A stretch of 64,000 nt of DNA from positions 1 through 64,000 of the forward strand of contig NZ_BLTJ01000001.1 in assembly GCF_013282095.1 (NCBI RefSeq). Direction: 5' to 3'. The DNA comes from Enterocloster alcoholdehydrogenati. Its GTDB lineage: Bacteria; Bacillota; Clostridia; Lachnospirales; Lachnospiraceae. The first letter of the stretch is position 1; every line of letters begins with the position of its first letter. Position numbers and translations under genes: made by a program. Under the pieces are notes generated by a model. The model ran no database searches, was not told where the DNA came from, and saw nothing but the letters and a program-made list of their open reading frames with translations. Of this stretch, positions 30,484-42,000 are shown piece by piece.

Positions 30484-31037
30484 ATTTTGCCATAAAAAGA
30501 ACATACTTTCTGCCGGATAGAATGACTGATTTGATTCAACCTGTTTATTTTCCAATATCTCACTTCAATAATCTTTAATTCCCTGTAACAGTTCGGAAAG
30601 CGAGAAAACAGGCATTAAGCTCGCTTATAAGCATAATTTTGCATCTGTATCCACATTTCCATCTTCCCAAAGATGTTTCTGGAGTGCCGAAAGGCATTTA
30701 AGAAGAGGCCCTATTCTGAATTGTTACTATTCCCTTAAAATAAATGCAGATATATACATGGTGAAAGCGTATTCTACAATTTTTTTTTCTCAAAAATAGA
30801 TACAATATTCTTGAATTTACAGATATAGGCATTCTTAGAAGCAAAATGAACAGAGGCTGCGCCTGGGATATCCAAAAATGCGCGTCTCCTGAGGGAAGAA
30901 TAGAAACAGAGTGTCTGACTGGTAAAACCCGCCGGTATGCAGATATGTTTTCTGCCTATAAGAATCGGGCGAAAAGCATTCAGTGACTGTGGCGGTTTAT
31001 TTATAGATATTAAAGTTTTGAGAAAGGCAGGGAAAGT
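30484..31037 (+). other. Long leader before the surface-protein operon
   Basis: No ORF with an SD is found in these 554 bases. The left part is A+T-rich. From about 30840 it becomes G+C-richer and can fold: CCCG near 30930 pairs with CGGG near 30967, enclosing a GCAG/CTGC stem. A structured 5' leader or riboswitch is possible, but it matches no consensus I can recall, including c-di-GMP-I. No clear promoter is identified. An AGGCAGGGAAAG SD precedes ATG 31038. Confidence 0.35.
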
Positions 31038-32690
31038 ATGAAAAAAAAGATAACGGCAGCTGCCGCCTTTGCGCTGTCTGTAGGATTTTCCACGATTTTA
31101 TTTTTGGGCACAGCTCAGGCGGCAGAAGGTTGGAAGGCGGCAGACGGAGAATGGAGTTATTATGATCCCGATGGTCAGCCAGTGACTCTGACCTGGAAAA
31201 AGTCAAAGGATAGCTGGTATTTTCTGTCTGAAAATGGAACGCTCTTAAAGCACTGCATATTCCGGGACAAGGATTCTAATTACTATGTGGATGATGAAGG
31301 GAGGATGGCGCAAAGCGCATGGATTTTTGTGAATGTCGACAATGGGGCCGGAGATGAATTTGAAGAAGGATGGTACTATTTCGGCGCGGACGGAAAGGGC
31401 TGCAGGCGTAAGAGCAGCGGATTTAAAAGAAAAATTGGAGACGGCACTTATATATTTGATGAAAATGGAAAAATGCTGTCAGGGTGGTTTGATGAGGATG
31501 GGAATATGATTGACCATTCAGATGCACCGTTTGTTGAAGGTGTTTATTATGCGAGAGCAGATGGCAGGCTCCTGACGGATGAGTGGCTGGACTATGGAAA
31601 TATAGATGAAGGAATCGGGGGATCGGATCTTGACAGCGAGGTGGCAGGAAGGAATTACATGGATTATGAAAAGATGTGGATTTTCTTTGACAGCCATTCA
31701 AAGAAGGTGAAAAGCAATGGCGACCGCCTGAGGCAAAAGACGATCAATGGCGCACAGTATGGCTTTGATGAGAACGGCGTCATGATTCCCTGGTGGAGTA
31801 AGGTGGCCAGTATTAACAATGCAGATAAGAGCAATCCCAGCAGTGATGTTTCAGCAAGATATTATTCCGGATATGATGGGGGCGTGCTTTTGAAAAACAC
31901 CTGGTTTTGGATGTACCCTTCACAAAATCTTGATATGGATGATTACTATGATCAGGAAGCCAGCTGGTGGCATACAGATAACAGCGGCCAGGTCTATCGG
32001 GACAGTATTCGCAGGATCAACGGACGTTCCTATGCATTTGACGGGATCGGCAGAATGCAGACAGGATTTGTGCTGTTCGACGGAAAGTCGGAATTTGTTG
32101 CTCAATATGATGTGGATAACTGGAGTTCAGAGGATTTTATTGAGGGAAACATTTACGGCATTGAAAAAACAGATCTGTATCTGTTCTCACCGGATGAACT
32201 CAATGATGGCTCCATGAAAACAGGACAGGACATTGCAGTAGCATTGGATGACGGAGTATTTCATTTTGGCTTTGCCTCCAATGGAAAGGCCTTTGGCAAT
32301 CGGAACCACCTTCAGAAAAAAGAGGATAGGTATTATATCAACGGCCTTCGTCTGGACGCGGATGAGGAATATGGATACGGCGTCGTAAAAGTAGAAGACG
32401 GATCAGATATCTATTATCAGGTTGTGGATACCTCTGGAAAAGTAGTGGAAGGAAAGAGAAGAGTTGTAAGGGACAAAGACGGAGGCTACCTTCTGATTAT
32501 CCGCAATCGTTTTGCTGCCTGGTGTGGAGATGAGGACAAGCCCAGATGGAGAAATGGTAACGAGGGAAGTGGATTCTATCATTATGATAAGGAAAATACA
32601 GAGGACCATTTTGCAGAAGGCCTCATAGCCGCGCCTGGTACGCCCCCGGATACCAGCGGGCTGTCGGAAGAAGAACGGCTGAATTTTTAA
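31038..32690 (+). CDS. Secreted cell-wall-binding repeat protein
   Basis: This 550-residue protein has a signal peptide (1-about 30, basic start then AAAAFALSVGFSTILFL, cleavage near AQA-AEG). The rest consists of degenerate aromatic repeats of the CW_binding_1/choline-binding type (GEWSYYDPDGQPV, DSWYFLSENGTLL, SNYYVDDEGRMA, GWYYFGADGKG, repeated through most of the chain). No enzymatic domain is visible. The protein would sit on teichoic-acid-like polymers of the cell wall. It is 15 bases upstream of the 2097-residue gene with an AAAAGGAG SD between, so the three surface genes probably form one operon. Confidence 0.75.
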   Translation: MKKKITAAAAFALSVGFSTILFLGTAQAAEGWKAADGEWSYYDPDGQPVTLTWKKSKDSWYFLSENGTLLKHCIFRDKDSNYYVDDEGRMAQSAWIFVNVDNGAGDEFEEGWYYFGADGKGCRRKSSGFKRKIGDGTYIFDENGKMLSGWFDEDGNMIDHSDAPFVEGVYYARADGRLLTDEWLDYGNIDEGIGGSDLDSEVAGRNYMDYEKMWIFFDSHSKKVKSNGDRLRQKTINGAQYGFDENGVMIPWWSKVASINNADKSNPSSDVSARYYSGYDGGVLLKNTWFWMYPSQNLDMDDYYDQEASWWHTDNSGQVYRDSIRRINGRSYAFDGIGRMQTGFVLFDGKSEFVAQYDVDNWSSEDFIEGNIYGIEKTDLYLFSPDELNDGSMKTGQDIAVALDDGVFHFGFASNGKAFGNRNHLQKKEDRYYINGLRLDADEEYGYGVVKVEDGSDIYYQVVDTSGKVVEGKRRVVRDKDGGYLLIIRNRFAAWCGDEDKPRWRNGNEGSGFYHYDKENTEDHFAEGLIAAPGTPPDTSGLSEEERLNF

Positions 32691-32705
32691 AAAGGAGATG
32701 AACAA

Positions 32706-35700
32706 ATGAACAGCAGCATACATAGATTATATAAGCGTCTGACTGCCATGGTTCTGGCTGTATGCATGATTACCGGAATGGCTCTGTGGCGGCCCGATAT
32801 GCTGGCATATGCATCTACGGAATTGCAAGATCAAGACCTGGGAAATGGCGCCAGTGAGGCAACTGCATATACCTGGAAAGAGGACTATGTGACAGGACAG
32901 GGAACAGCAGACAGCAGAGAAAAATCCTGGCGTTTTGACCTCAGAGGCCTGCGGGCGGGACAGCAAAGCTATGATCAGGCAAGCATTAAAACTTCTTATA
33001 GAAATGGAGGATATGCAACCTTTTTTCAGGTTGGGACGGGGGCCAGGCAGATGATCGGAGGCTCTGCAAACGGCGGGGTACAGACTCTGGATGCATATGG
33101 CATAGAGATAAAGATCGCCGTATCCCCAAGTCCGGATAATAAATATGTATTTGTAGATTACTATGTTTATGATAAAAACGGCCAGGGCGGATCGGCTGGA
33201 AGGGAAATCAGGCTGGGAACCGGAACAGATGTAATGATCGGAGGAACCCGGGAGGATGATTCTGCTGTTATCTCTAAAAATAGCCGTGGATTCCACATGG
33301 TAAACCAATATGTCAAAACTACATTTGACTGTATCACCAATGACAGCAGTCTGGGTGTGACGCCTCCTGATACCAGATGGATTGGACATTATAGCAACTG
33401 GGGAACAAATGTTTTTAATGAAAGCGCGGAGAATGTAGTAAGAGGTACAGATTCAGGAATGGCCTATTCATGGAAATTCCAGCTTCATCCTTATGAGACG
33501 ATCCACAGAAGAGTAGCGTTTGCAATCAGAGACACCTCCTATTATGTATCAGAACAGTACGGACAGGATACTGCCAGCGCAGAAGGCACCTACAGCAGCC
33601 CCTTTAAAACCATTGAGTATGCGCTTGAGAAAATAGGAGACAACAAGGGGTATATTTATGTAATGGATTATCAGGATATTTCATCTGCAATCCAGGTGAC
33701 CGGCAGCGCTCAGAAGGATATCACCATTGCCAGTACAGACTATGATCATGACGGAAATCCAAAGAATGAGGATGAGGATTATATGAAAAGTCTGCGCCGC
33801 ACAGATGGCTACACGGGCCCGCTGTTTCATGTATCAGGCCCTTCCCTAAAGCTGACAGACATCATTCTGGATGGAAATCATCAGGAGAGTTCGGATCCGC
33901 TGATTGATGTTTCATCCGGCAGACTGGAGCTTAACAGCGGTTCTGCCATTACGAACTGCCGCGGCAGTGAGTCAAGCCAGGGAAGCGCTGTCAATGTGAC
34001 AGGAAGCGCAGGACTCTCTTTGAATTTCGGGACTGTTTCCGGAAATATTTCTGCCGGAAAGGGGGCTGTTTATTATAATGCCTCAGGCAGATTTGAGGTC
34101 AGCAACAGAAATCAGATATCTGATAATGTGACTCCCTCCGGAAAGAAAGCAAACGTATACCTGGCGCAGGGAAAATATATAACGGTTAAGAATGATTTGG
34201 ATATATCCCGGATCGGCGTTACAACTGAGCAGCTTCCCGCCGCCTCACCAGGCGGAATTGCCTCTGAGGAAGGTCAGGAGGTAAAGATTGCCGTGCCGTC
34301 CGACGATTACCCAAAAACGGATGATTCGTGTCCTTTTGCGGATAATTTTACAGCCGATGGAGGGGATGGAAATCCCAACGTTTACACAAGCGCTGGAACC
34401 CCAGGTCTGGGGAACGGAAGAAATACTGTGTTAAGGCGAAATGGATATACCGTATCCTTTGTATACCGGGATTCTGCTACAGGCGGCGCTGTAAATGGCG
34501 AGCCGGAACATATATCCCTGTCATATGCGGGAGGGGATGCAGTTGCGGTAAACCCACCCTCTGCCATTACCGGATACACACTTGCAGGTGTTGTGATTGA
34601 CCAGGGCGGCGAAAATACGCTGTCTGCACAGACAGATACAGGTGCCGCAGATTTTGGCAAGGTGACCGGAACGATGCCGGGACAGGATGTAACAATCATC
34701 TATGAATATACCAGAAATAACGGATCGATTGCGTTTGAGGCCAATGGCGGAACCCCGCAGCCCCAGACTCTGACCGGTTCTATTGGAGAAAATGTCAATG
34801 CCCTTTTGCCCAGCATCAGCCGCTACGGCTACCGTTTCATTGGATGGAGTACAGTAAATGACAGAGAAAATCCACAGGTCATAGACAGCCTTCCGTCGGT
34901 ATTCCCTGAAAATCCCCTTACTTATTATGCGATTTTCATGCCGGACAGCAATGTGAAGTTTGACTATACGGTAGATTATACAAACGAGGATGGCTCTGTC
35001 ATATTTCAGTCCACTACATCAGAGGATGCCTATAGCGTAGAAGCAGAGATCCAGTCCGCCAAAAAGAATATACACGGATATGTATGGAGCCTTGCAGATT
35101 CTTCTATGAGCCCCTCTGCATACGATTATGGGAACGGACAGGGAGCTGTGCCTTTTGGACGCTTTGATGGAGGTACGGGCGCATTCAGCGGCAAAATGCC
35201 GGGACAGGACGCAGCTGTAAAATATGGATATCAGGTAGACCGCGGCAATCCAAATGCGAGATCTGCATTTACAGTAAAATATGTGACAGAAAATGGTACA
35301 GAGGTTCATGCACCTGTGGTACAGAATGTGTTCCCGGAGGATACCATCACGTCGGTACCTGTGGACGTATATGGCTATCGTTTTCTGACCGCAGGAATTA
35401 CTGCCGGAAATAATGGGGATACTGCAGATGGAAATTTAGTCAGCGCTTTACAGGGCAGCTTTGATGAAAATGGAAAATTTACAGGAACCATGCCCAATCA
35501 GCCGGTGGAAATCACCTATCTGTATGAAGGGACAACTGAGGGCTACGAGTACAGAATCGACTACCTTGATAATGATACCCAGGATACCCGCCTGAAAAAC
35601 ATCACAGGACCCTATACCCAAAATATAACAGCCGATACCGCCGTAACTGCGGAGGCCAGGAACCTGTATGGCTATCAGCTGCAGTCCAGGAACGCCGATC

Positions 35701-38700
35701 CCGCATCGGCAGGAACCTTTGACGGTGAGAATCGTTTCAGCGGCTTCATGCCCAATGACAGACTGTCTGTTTCCTATAAATACAGCAGAGATCGGTCAAA
35801 GTGGGCGGATCTGACCTATAAAGCAGGTGAGCATGGAACCCTGCGCAGAGGAAATGAAACATCTGCGGACGTGACAGAGCTTTCAGCAGGCATTTATAGA
35901 ACGTCTGTCCTGAAAAATGACGGAACGGCCGAGGGGGCTTCAGAAAGCTATACCTGGGATGATATACTGAACAGGAAACTGGCGCCGGAACCATCAGCTG
36001 CTCCCTATTACCGCTTTGAAGGGTGGTTTATTGATTATAACGAAAACGGAATAAAGGACGGAGACGAGAAACTGCTTACAGCCGACAGCCGTTTCACCGA
36101 TTCTGTCACAGTAGTTGCATACTTTGGTGAGGATCCAAATCAGTGGATCAATATTAAGTTTGCAGCAGGAGAGCATGGCTCCCTTGATGGCGGAGAGGTA
36201 TCCAGCCTCCATATCCCATACGACCATACCTGGGGTGAAATTGCCGGCGATCTGCCTTCTTATACAGCTGAAATTAACTACCTGACGGATGGATGGTATC
36301 ACGAAAATACGCCAATGGAGAATGAAAACCGCCTTACAGACGGAGCTGTCTATACGATACGATTCTATCCCGACCCTGCTGTTTTTGGAACGGATGTGAC
36401 AGTGCCGGATGCTTCGGCCGGAATTGATACCCAGGGAAAGGGGAAAGTGACTGCCTATGGAACGATCCGGGGATATCAGTATATCATCACAGATTTGGAC
36501 GGCAATATTTTAGAGGTTGCGAGGGGAAATATATCCGGACGGGTATATTTTGAAGATCTGTATCCAGGAACGCGGTATCTTGTATATGAAGCAGCCGGGA
36601 CAACACAGGCGCAGCCAGGACAGCCCATTGACAGTGTAACCGGAATTATAAGCGATCCTGCGGAAATATTAGTTCCTGTTGTGGAGACGAATTACCAGAT
36701 ACTTTATGATGAGGAGAATGAAGGAAAGACCGTTCTTGTCATTAAGCCCGCTGATACTGACTCTGATTATGCTCTTTTGGATAAGGACGGAAACGTGGTC
36801 ATGGCTCCTGAGACAGGAACGGGAGGCTGGCAGTCCGTCAGGGAAAGTCAGCCTGCAGGTATTTCCTTCTCAGGTCTGAATTATAATGAAGAATATGTAG
36901 TGGTAGCAAGACCACATGGTGTTTCAGATATTACAGCGGAAAGTAAACGGGAAGACGGAACCTGCATAAGTACCGATCCGGGAGGAGAGCTGGATATACC
37001 TGGTTATGTAGCGGAGGCAGTCAATGGCCTGGTTCATTCAGTTAACGGAGAGGAATTAGATACACCCAGATATGATCAGGTTCACAAAGGCGATGAGGTA
37101 GCGCTCCACGCTGAGGATATGGATGGAAATGGCCGGCGTTTCCTTTACTGGAAGATAACCATTGGTACAGTGCCTGGAATGGAGGAAACCATACCCCATT
37201 CAGATGTGACGTTTACCATGCCGGATACCAATGTGGTGATGACCGCTTATTATGAGCAAAGAACAGCAACGCCCAGCAACGCATCTGTTATAGATGAGGT
37301 GCGGGGTGGAAATAAACATGAGATGGCTTTGGATCCAAATGAAATTGGAGACTTAGAGGAAGAACTTACAACCGATGAGGATCGGGTTCTTATGGATGTG
37401 AACCATGCAGATGTGACATATAAAGTGGTATACAGAAAAAATACCGTCAGGGCTACTGAGTCCAATGCAGTGAAACAGTCATCTTATTATGACAGAAATC
37501 ATGAGTCAGCATACCAGGGAGCCTGGGGATTAAATGTAGATATTGAACGGTATGTGAATGGCCGAAAAACCGGAGTTGCCTCGCCATCGGATGCAGCATT
37601 TAATACATATGTACAGCTGGATAGAGAACACGTGGATATGATGGATTATCAGCTGTTTTCCATCTCTGAGGATCCGGACAGCTCAGATATGACAGTAGAC
37701 CTGGTAGATATGTCTGACGATCCGGAGACGACAGGAGGGCTCTTCTCATTCACAGCCCAGGCAGGTATGCGGTACGTGCTCGTATATTCAAAGGCATACA
37801 AAGTTTATTTCATCAATAATAAAGAAAACCCCAGATACAGATATCATTTTAAGGTACGTCGGGGTGAGGCGCCGGGAGATGGAACATATTCTTTTGAATA
37901 TGGCCAGGTAGAGACACCGACGGACACATTTGTCGATCATGAAGGGGTAGAATTTAACTATGTTGGATGGAGTTATCGGCAAGACCGCCTGAAAGACTTT
38001 GAACCAGACAGGAAAATCAAAAGAAAGACCTATGTATATGCATTTTATGATGATAACCGCAGTGAAATCAATGATATCCGAAAGCAGCTGGAGGATGCGA
38101 TCAAGGAAGCGGTAGGAAAATCTGATGATTATTTTCTGACATTGAAGGAAACAGAAAAGATAAAAGAAGCCGTTGAAAAAGCAATGGATGTGTTTGACAA
38201 GACAGGCCCTGGGGCCACCCTTGAGGAGCTTCAGGAAGCGCTGGATAATCTAAACGCAATTTGTGAGCCGTTTGATAAGATCCTGAAAGAGCGGTATGAC
38301 CATTATAACAAGATCCAGAACGGCGGAAACAGTGGAGGTACATCCGGCGGCGATGGCTGGGGCAGCGGAAGCCATGGAGGATCCGGCAGTTCAAAAGGAG
38401 GATCCGGAGGGGGATCAAAAACAGTCGGATCTGGACCGGTTTCGGTTCCTGCCCCTTATATAGCAGAAACGAGCAAAAGCTATGAGGTCGGAACAAACGG
38501 AAATTGGGTACTGCTGGATCAAAACAATGATAAATGGGCGTTTGTTCTAAACGGCGGGATACGTTTAACCGGTATATGGGCAAAGCTGGATTATGCCAAC
38601 AACAATGTAAATCAGAGCGGCTGGTATCACTTTAATTCAAGCGGAATCATGGATTACGGCTGGTTCAGAGACGAGCATATGAACTGGTATTACTGCAACA

Positions 38701-38999
38701 CAGTGAAAGACGGCTGGCTGGGAAAAATGAAAACAGGCTGGCATTATGATGAGGCGGATAAGCACTGGTATTATCTGGATCCGGCTACAGGCCAGATGGC
38801 AGTGGGATGGAAGAAAATTGAAGGGAAATGGTACTTCTTCACACCAAGTAATACTACAGCAACATACTCATATGATTACAGCTCCGAAAAATGGGTTTAT
38901 ATGCAGAACCGGCAAAGGCCGCTTGGTTCCATGTACAGCAATGAGATGACGCCGGACGGGTATCTGGTCGGAGCTGACGGGGCCTTAAAAGAGCAGTAG
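32706..38999 (+). CDS. Giant secreted surface protein with Listeria-Bacteroides-type repeats
   Basis: This 2097-residue protein has a signal peptide (1-about 36, ending near LAYAS), a domain at about 280-465 resembling a right-handed beta helix (the GTYSSPFKTIEYALEKIGDN segment and Gly/Asn-rich rungs), several InlB-like Listeria-Bacteroides repeats (e.g. about 674-742, FEANGGTPQPQ to YYAIFMPD), MucBP-like modules ending in MPNQPVEITYLY-type strands, a FIVAR-like helical module (about 1785-1862), a Gly/Ser linker (about 1872-1910) and C-terminal wall-binding repeats (about 1930-2097). There is no LPXTG; anchoring is by the repeats. Adhesion is the probable role (inference). It is a paralogue of the next gene. 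Confidence 0.8.
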   Translation: MNSSIHRLYKRLTAMVLAVCMITGMALWRPDMLAYASTELQDQDLGNGASEATAYTWKEDYVTGQGTADSREKSWRFDLRGLRAGQQSYDQASIKTSYRNGGYATFFQVGTGARQMIGGSANGGVQTLDAYGIEIKIAVSPSPDNKYVFVDYYVYDKNGQGGSAGREIRLGTGTDVMIGGTREDDSAVISKNSRGFHMVNQYVKTTFDCITNDSSLGVTPPDTRWIGHYSNWGTNVFNESAENVVRGTDSGMAYSWKFQLHPYETIHRRVAFAIRDTSYYVSEQYGQDTASAEGTYSSPFKTIEYALEKIGDNKGYIYVMDYQDISSAIQVTGSAQKDITIASTDYDHDGNPKNEDEDYMKSLRRTDGYTGPLFHVSGPSLKLTDIILDGNHQESSDPLIDVSSGRLELNSGSAITNCRGSESSQGSAVNVTGSAGLSLNFGTVSGNISAGKGAVYYNASGRFEVSNRNQISDNVTPSGKKANVYLAQGKYITVKNDLDISRIGVTTEQLPAASPGGIASEEGQEVKIAVPSDDYPKTDDSCPFADNFTADGGDGNPNVYTSAGTPGLGNGRNTVLRRNGYTVSFVYRDSATGGAVNGEPEHISLSYAGGDAVAVNPPSAITGYTLAGVVIDQGGENTLSAQTDTGAADFGKVTGTMPGQDVTIIYEYTRNNGSIAFEANGGTPQPQTLTGSIGENVNALLPSISRYGYRFIGWSTVNDRENPQVIDSLPSVFPENPLTYYAIFMPDSNVKFDYTVDYTNEDGSVIFQSTTSEDAYSVEAEIQSAKKNIHGYVWSLADSSMSPSAYDYGNGQGAVPFGRFDGGTGAFSGKMPGQDAAVKYGYQVDRGNPNARSAFTVKYVTENGTEVHAPVVQNVFPEDTITSVPVDVYGYRFLTAGITAGNNGDTADGNLVSALQGSFDENGKFTGTMPNQPVEITYLYEGTTEGYEYRIDYLDNDTQDTRLKNITGPYTQNITADTAVTAEARNLYGYQLQSRNADPASAGTFDGENRFSGFMPNDRLSVSYKYSRDRSKWADLTYKAGEHGTLRRGNETSADVTELSAGIYRTSVLKNDGTAEGASESYTWDDILNRKLAPEPSAAPYYRFEGWFIDYNENGIKDGDEKLLTADSRFTDSVTVVAYFGEDPNQWINIKFAAGEHGSLDGGEVSSLHIPYDHTWGEIAGDLPSYTAEINYLTDGWYHENTPMENENRLTDGAVYTIRFYPDPAVFGTDVTVPDASAGIDTQGKGKVTAYGTIRGYQYIITDLDGNILEVARGNISGRVYFEDLYPGTRYLVYEAAGTTQAQPGQPIDSVTGIISDPAEILVPVVETNYQILYDEENEGKTVLVIKPADTDSDYALLDKDGNVVMAPETGTGGWQSVRESQPAGISFSGLNYNEEYVVVARPHGVSDITAESKREDGTCISTDPGGELDIPGYVAEAVNGLVHSVNGEELDTPRYDQVHKGDEVALHAEDMDGNGRRFLYWKITIGTVPGMEETIPHSDVTFTMPDTNVVMTAYYEQRTATPSNASVIDEVRGGNKHEMALDPNEIGDLEEELTTDEDRVLMDVNHADVTYKVVYRKNTVRATESNAVKQSSYYDRNHESAYQGAWGLNVDIERYVNGRKTGVASPSDAAFNTYVQLDREHVDMMDYQLFSISEDPDSSDMTVDLVDMSDDPETTGGLFSFTAQAGMRYVLVYSKAYKVYFINNKENPRYRYHFKVRRGEAPGDGTYSFEYGQVETPTDTFVDHEGVEFNYVGWSYRQDRLKDFEPDRKIKRKTYVYAFYDDNRSEINDIRKQLEDAIKEAVGKSDDYFLTLKETEKIKEAVEKAMDVFDKTGPGATLEELQEALDNLNAICEPFDKILKERYDHYNKIQNGGNSGGTSGGDGWGSGSHGGSGSSKGGSGGGSKTVGSGPVSVPAPYIAETSKSYEVGTNGNWVLLDQNNDKWAFVLNGGIRLTGIWAKLDYANNNVNQSGWYHFNSSGIMDYGWFRDEHMNWYYCNTVKDGWLGKMKTGWHYDEADKHWYYLDPATGQMAVGWKKIEGKWYFFTPSNTTATYSYDYSSEKWVYMQNRQRPLGSMYSNEMTPDGYLVGADGALKEQ

Positions 39000-39007
39000 G
39001 AGGTTTT

Positions 39008-42000
39008 ATGAAACGGACAAATAAGATAAAGGCATATTTGACGCAGCTTTTGGCGACCGCCATGGTTTTTACCATGGCCGCGCCGCCTGCGTCCGTATAT
39101 GCGCTGGATTATGGAGATCCGGCAGAAATACGTTTTGATCCCCAGGAAGGACCGGATCTGTCACATTCCAACTACAAAAATGTGCCAAGAACAGAAAACA
39201 GAATTACCTATGCCACAGGTCAGGCGGGACATCCGCTGACAGAATCTGGAGATTTTAATGGAATCGCCGTCGAAAACCTGGGTTCCGGCGACCGACCGGT
39301 ACTGCCTGCGTTTGATTCGGATCTGCACTGGCCAGGATATGTATTCGACGGCTGGTACAATGAAGAAGGAAACAAGATGGCATATCTCCCCTATGGATTT
39401 CCGTACCGTTCATCTACAACGTATGAGGCCCGCTGGAAGGGAGATACATCCAGCCAGTTTACATTTACTGTCATGCATTACCGGGATCTGAATCCAGACA
39501 GAAATTCCAATACAGACGGAACGGATCCAGGCGCATGGGCTGATATAGGAGACAGCCAGATCTATGAATTTTTCAATAACGGAAGCTGGACGGACAGAGT
39601 GACGGCGGATACGGCAGTTTCTGCAACCTATAAGAGAAACATACCGGGGTATAAGATTGCGTCCATACTGATTAAAAATAATAAAGTGCGCCGCTTTGAC
39701 GATGCCTCCGGCCATGGCACTCTGGAAGAATCCGCAACTCTCAATACATCTACGCGATCTGTCCGTGGAAATATGCCGAACGATGATCTGACAGCAGCAT
39801 TCAGATATGAGCCGGATCCCTCCAAAAAGTTTGCCCTGCGTGTGGAATATGTGGACAGACAGGGCCGTGCAATCCATTCCCCGGAAAGTCACCTCTATTC
39901 CGCGGAGTCGCAGATATCCGCAGCACCAATGCAGCTTGAGGCATATACGCTTTCAGGAGCACAGATAAAAGCGGGAAGCGGAGATATAGATGACCTTCCG
40001 GGAAGAGGAATTTATTCTGCGCGGACCGCAGGCTGTACATTTGACACCCAGAAAAATTTCACGGGGAAAATGCCTAATCAGCCGGTAACGGTAGTATATA
40101 CCTACGATATGGATCCTTCCTATGTAACCCGTGTAACGATTCATCGGATTGATAACCATAACAATATTCTGGCTGAACCGGAAGTACGGGAAGTATCTCC
40201 AGCCGAAACGGTGACTATACCTGTGGAGCGCAAAGCAGGATATACCTATCCGCCTAATATTGAATGGGATGGAAATTTCACTGATATCAGCCTGGATCAG
40301 ACGGCGTCCACACTGGATTTTAAGACAGATTTAACAGGCGGCACTGTCACAATCACCTATAATGAAGATCTGAATGACACAACTCAGTGGAGCAGGGTAA
40401 ACTACTACAGCAGCGAACATGGAAGTCTGTCAGGGGACAGCAGCCCCCGTTCCTTCCGTTTGGGCGTTCACTCCATAGATGAGCTTACAGACGGGATCAC
40501 TCCTTCTCCAGAAGAACATTACATATTTAACGGCTGGTATAAGGCCAATTCCTCCGGCACAGGTAAAGTTGGGGACGCGCTGAATGCAGCGGTAGAGTTG
40601 ACGGGAAATCTAAAGCTTTATGCGGATTTCACAGAGGATCCAGGACAGTGGTGTGATATCAGCTTTGAAAGCGGAAACCATGGCACTATCTCAGGAACCA
40701 GGAGAGTACACATCGCAAAGGGTACCCAATGGGCCCGGATTTCACTGCCCCAGGTTATGCCGGACAGCAATTATATGTTTATCGGCTGGTTTGATGAAAA
40801 CGGCAGCAGGATCACAGATTCCGATATGCAGATACTGTCAGACCAGACATACAGAGCGCGTTTTGCCCCTGTGGGAGGGGATGATGGCATCCTGTGTATC
40901 CCGGACGGAACCGGAAGCATCGGGAATGACGGCATGGGACAGATCCAGATAAGCGGAGCTAATGGAGCCCGCAAGTACGCTCTCACAGACAGAGAAGGAC
41001 ATATTATAGCAGTCATGACAGGAGAGCAGCTTGGCCATTGGCGCTTTGAAGGGCTTTTCCCCTGCGACAGCTATTATGTATACGAAATGGCAGAAAGTGC
41101 AGCTCCGATTGTGGGAGATATACTGACCGATACGATAGATCCGTCCCTTATCAGTCAGCCTGCCCGGGTGACCGTTCCCGCTCTTGGGAAAAACTATTCA
41201 ACGGCAGATGACGAAACAGAGGGCAGAAAGAAGATTGTGATCCGTCCTGCGGCGGTCAATACAGTATACGCAGTTCTTGATATGGATGGAAATGTTATCA
41301 GTCAGGATGGAAGTGAGGACGGCTGGGTAAGCCCATCAGGCAGTCCGCTGACAGCACAGCTTATAAAGCTTGAGCCCAATTCGTCCTACACAGTAGTAGC
41401 GAAACCGGCAGATAATGCTGACGCACCGTCAGACCGTCTGTTAAACGGAAGCCAGGTAATGGTAGCCGATTCTTCAGCGCAGGAACGCACGTATACCTTT
41501 CAGGCCGTAAACGGAGGCTATGTGGAGTCTGTTATGAGAAACGGAGAAGCGCTGGATATTGATGCGTATGCAGAGAAAGTTCAGGTAAAAGCAGGAGATG
41601 AGATCTATATTTCCGCAGAAAACACGAATCACCTGGGGAACCCATTTGAGAAGTGGGAAGTGCAGATTGGAACTTTGGATATTTCATATCCAACCAGAAG
41701 AAATCAGGCGGTTCAAATGATGGAGGGCGATGTGATCATACAGGCAGTATATAGGCCCTCTTCAATCGCCACCTCATCTAATGCATCTGTGGATTATTCA
41801 CCTAAAAATGGCGTATTTGCTCTGGATAAATCAGATGAAACGCTTCAGGAGCTGACAGAACATCTGATTGACAATGAACAGGACAGAATCGCCCTTGCAA
41901 ATGGAACGCGCATAGCTTACACAGTGAAGTTTAACCGCCATGCTCCGGTGGCATCTGCTTCGGAGGCGGTGAAGCAGGAATTGAATGACGCAGACAATGT

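Noticed and set aside
30840-31000. c-di-GMP-I riboswitch before the surface operon
   Set aside because: The conserved ACGCAAAGC and tetraloop-receptor text is absent, so only an unassigned structured leader is claimed.
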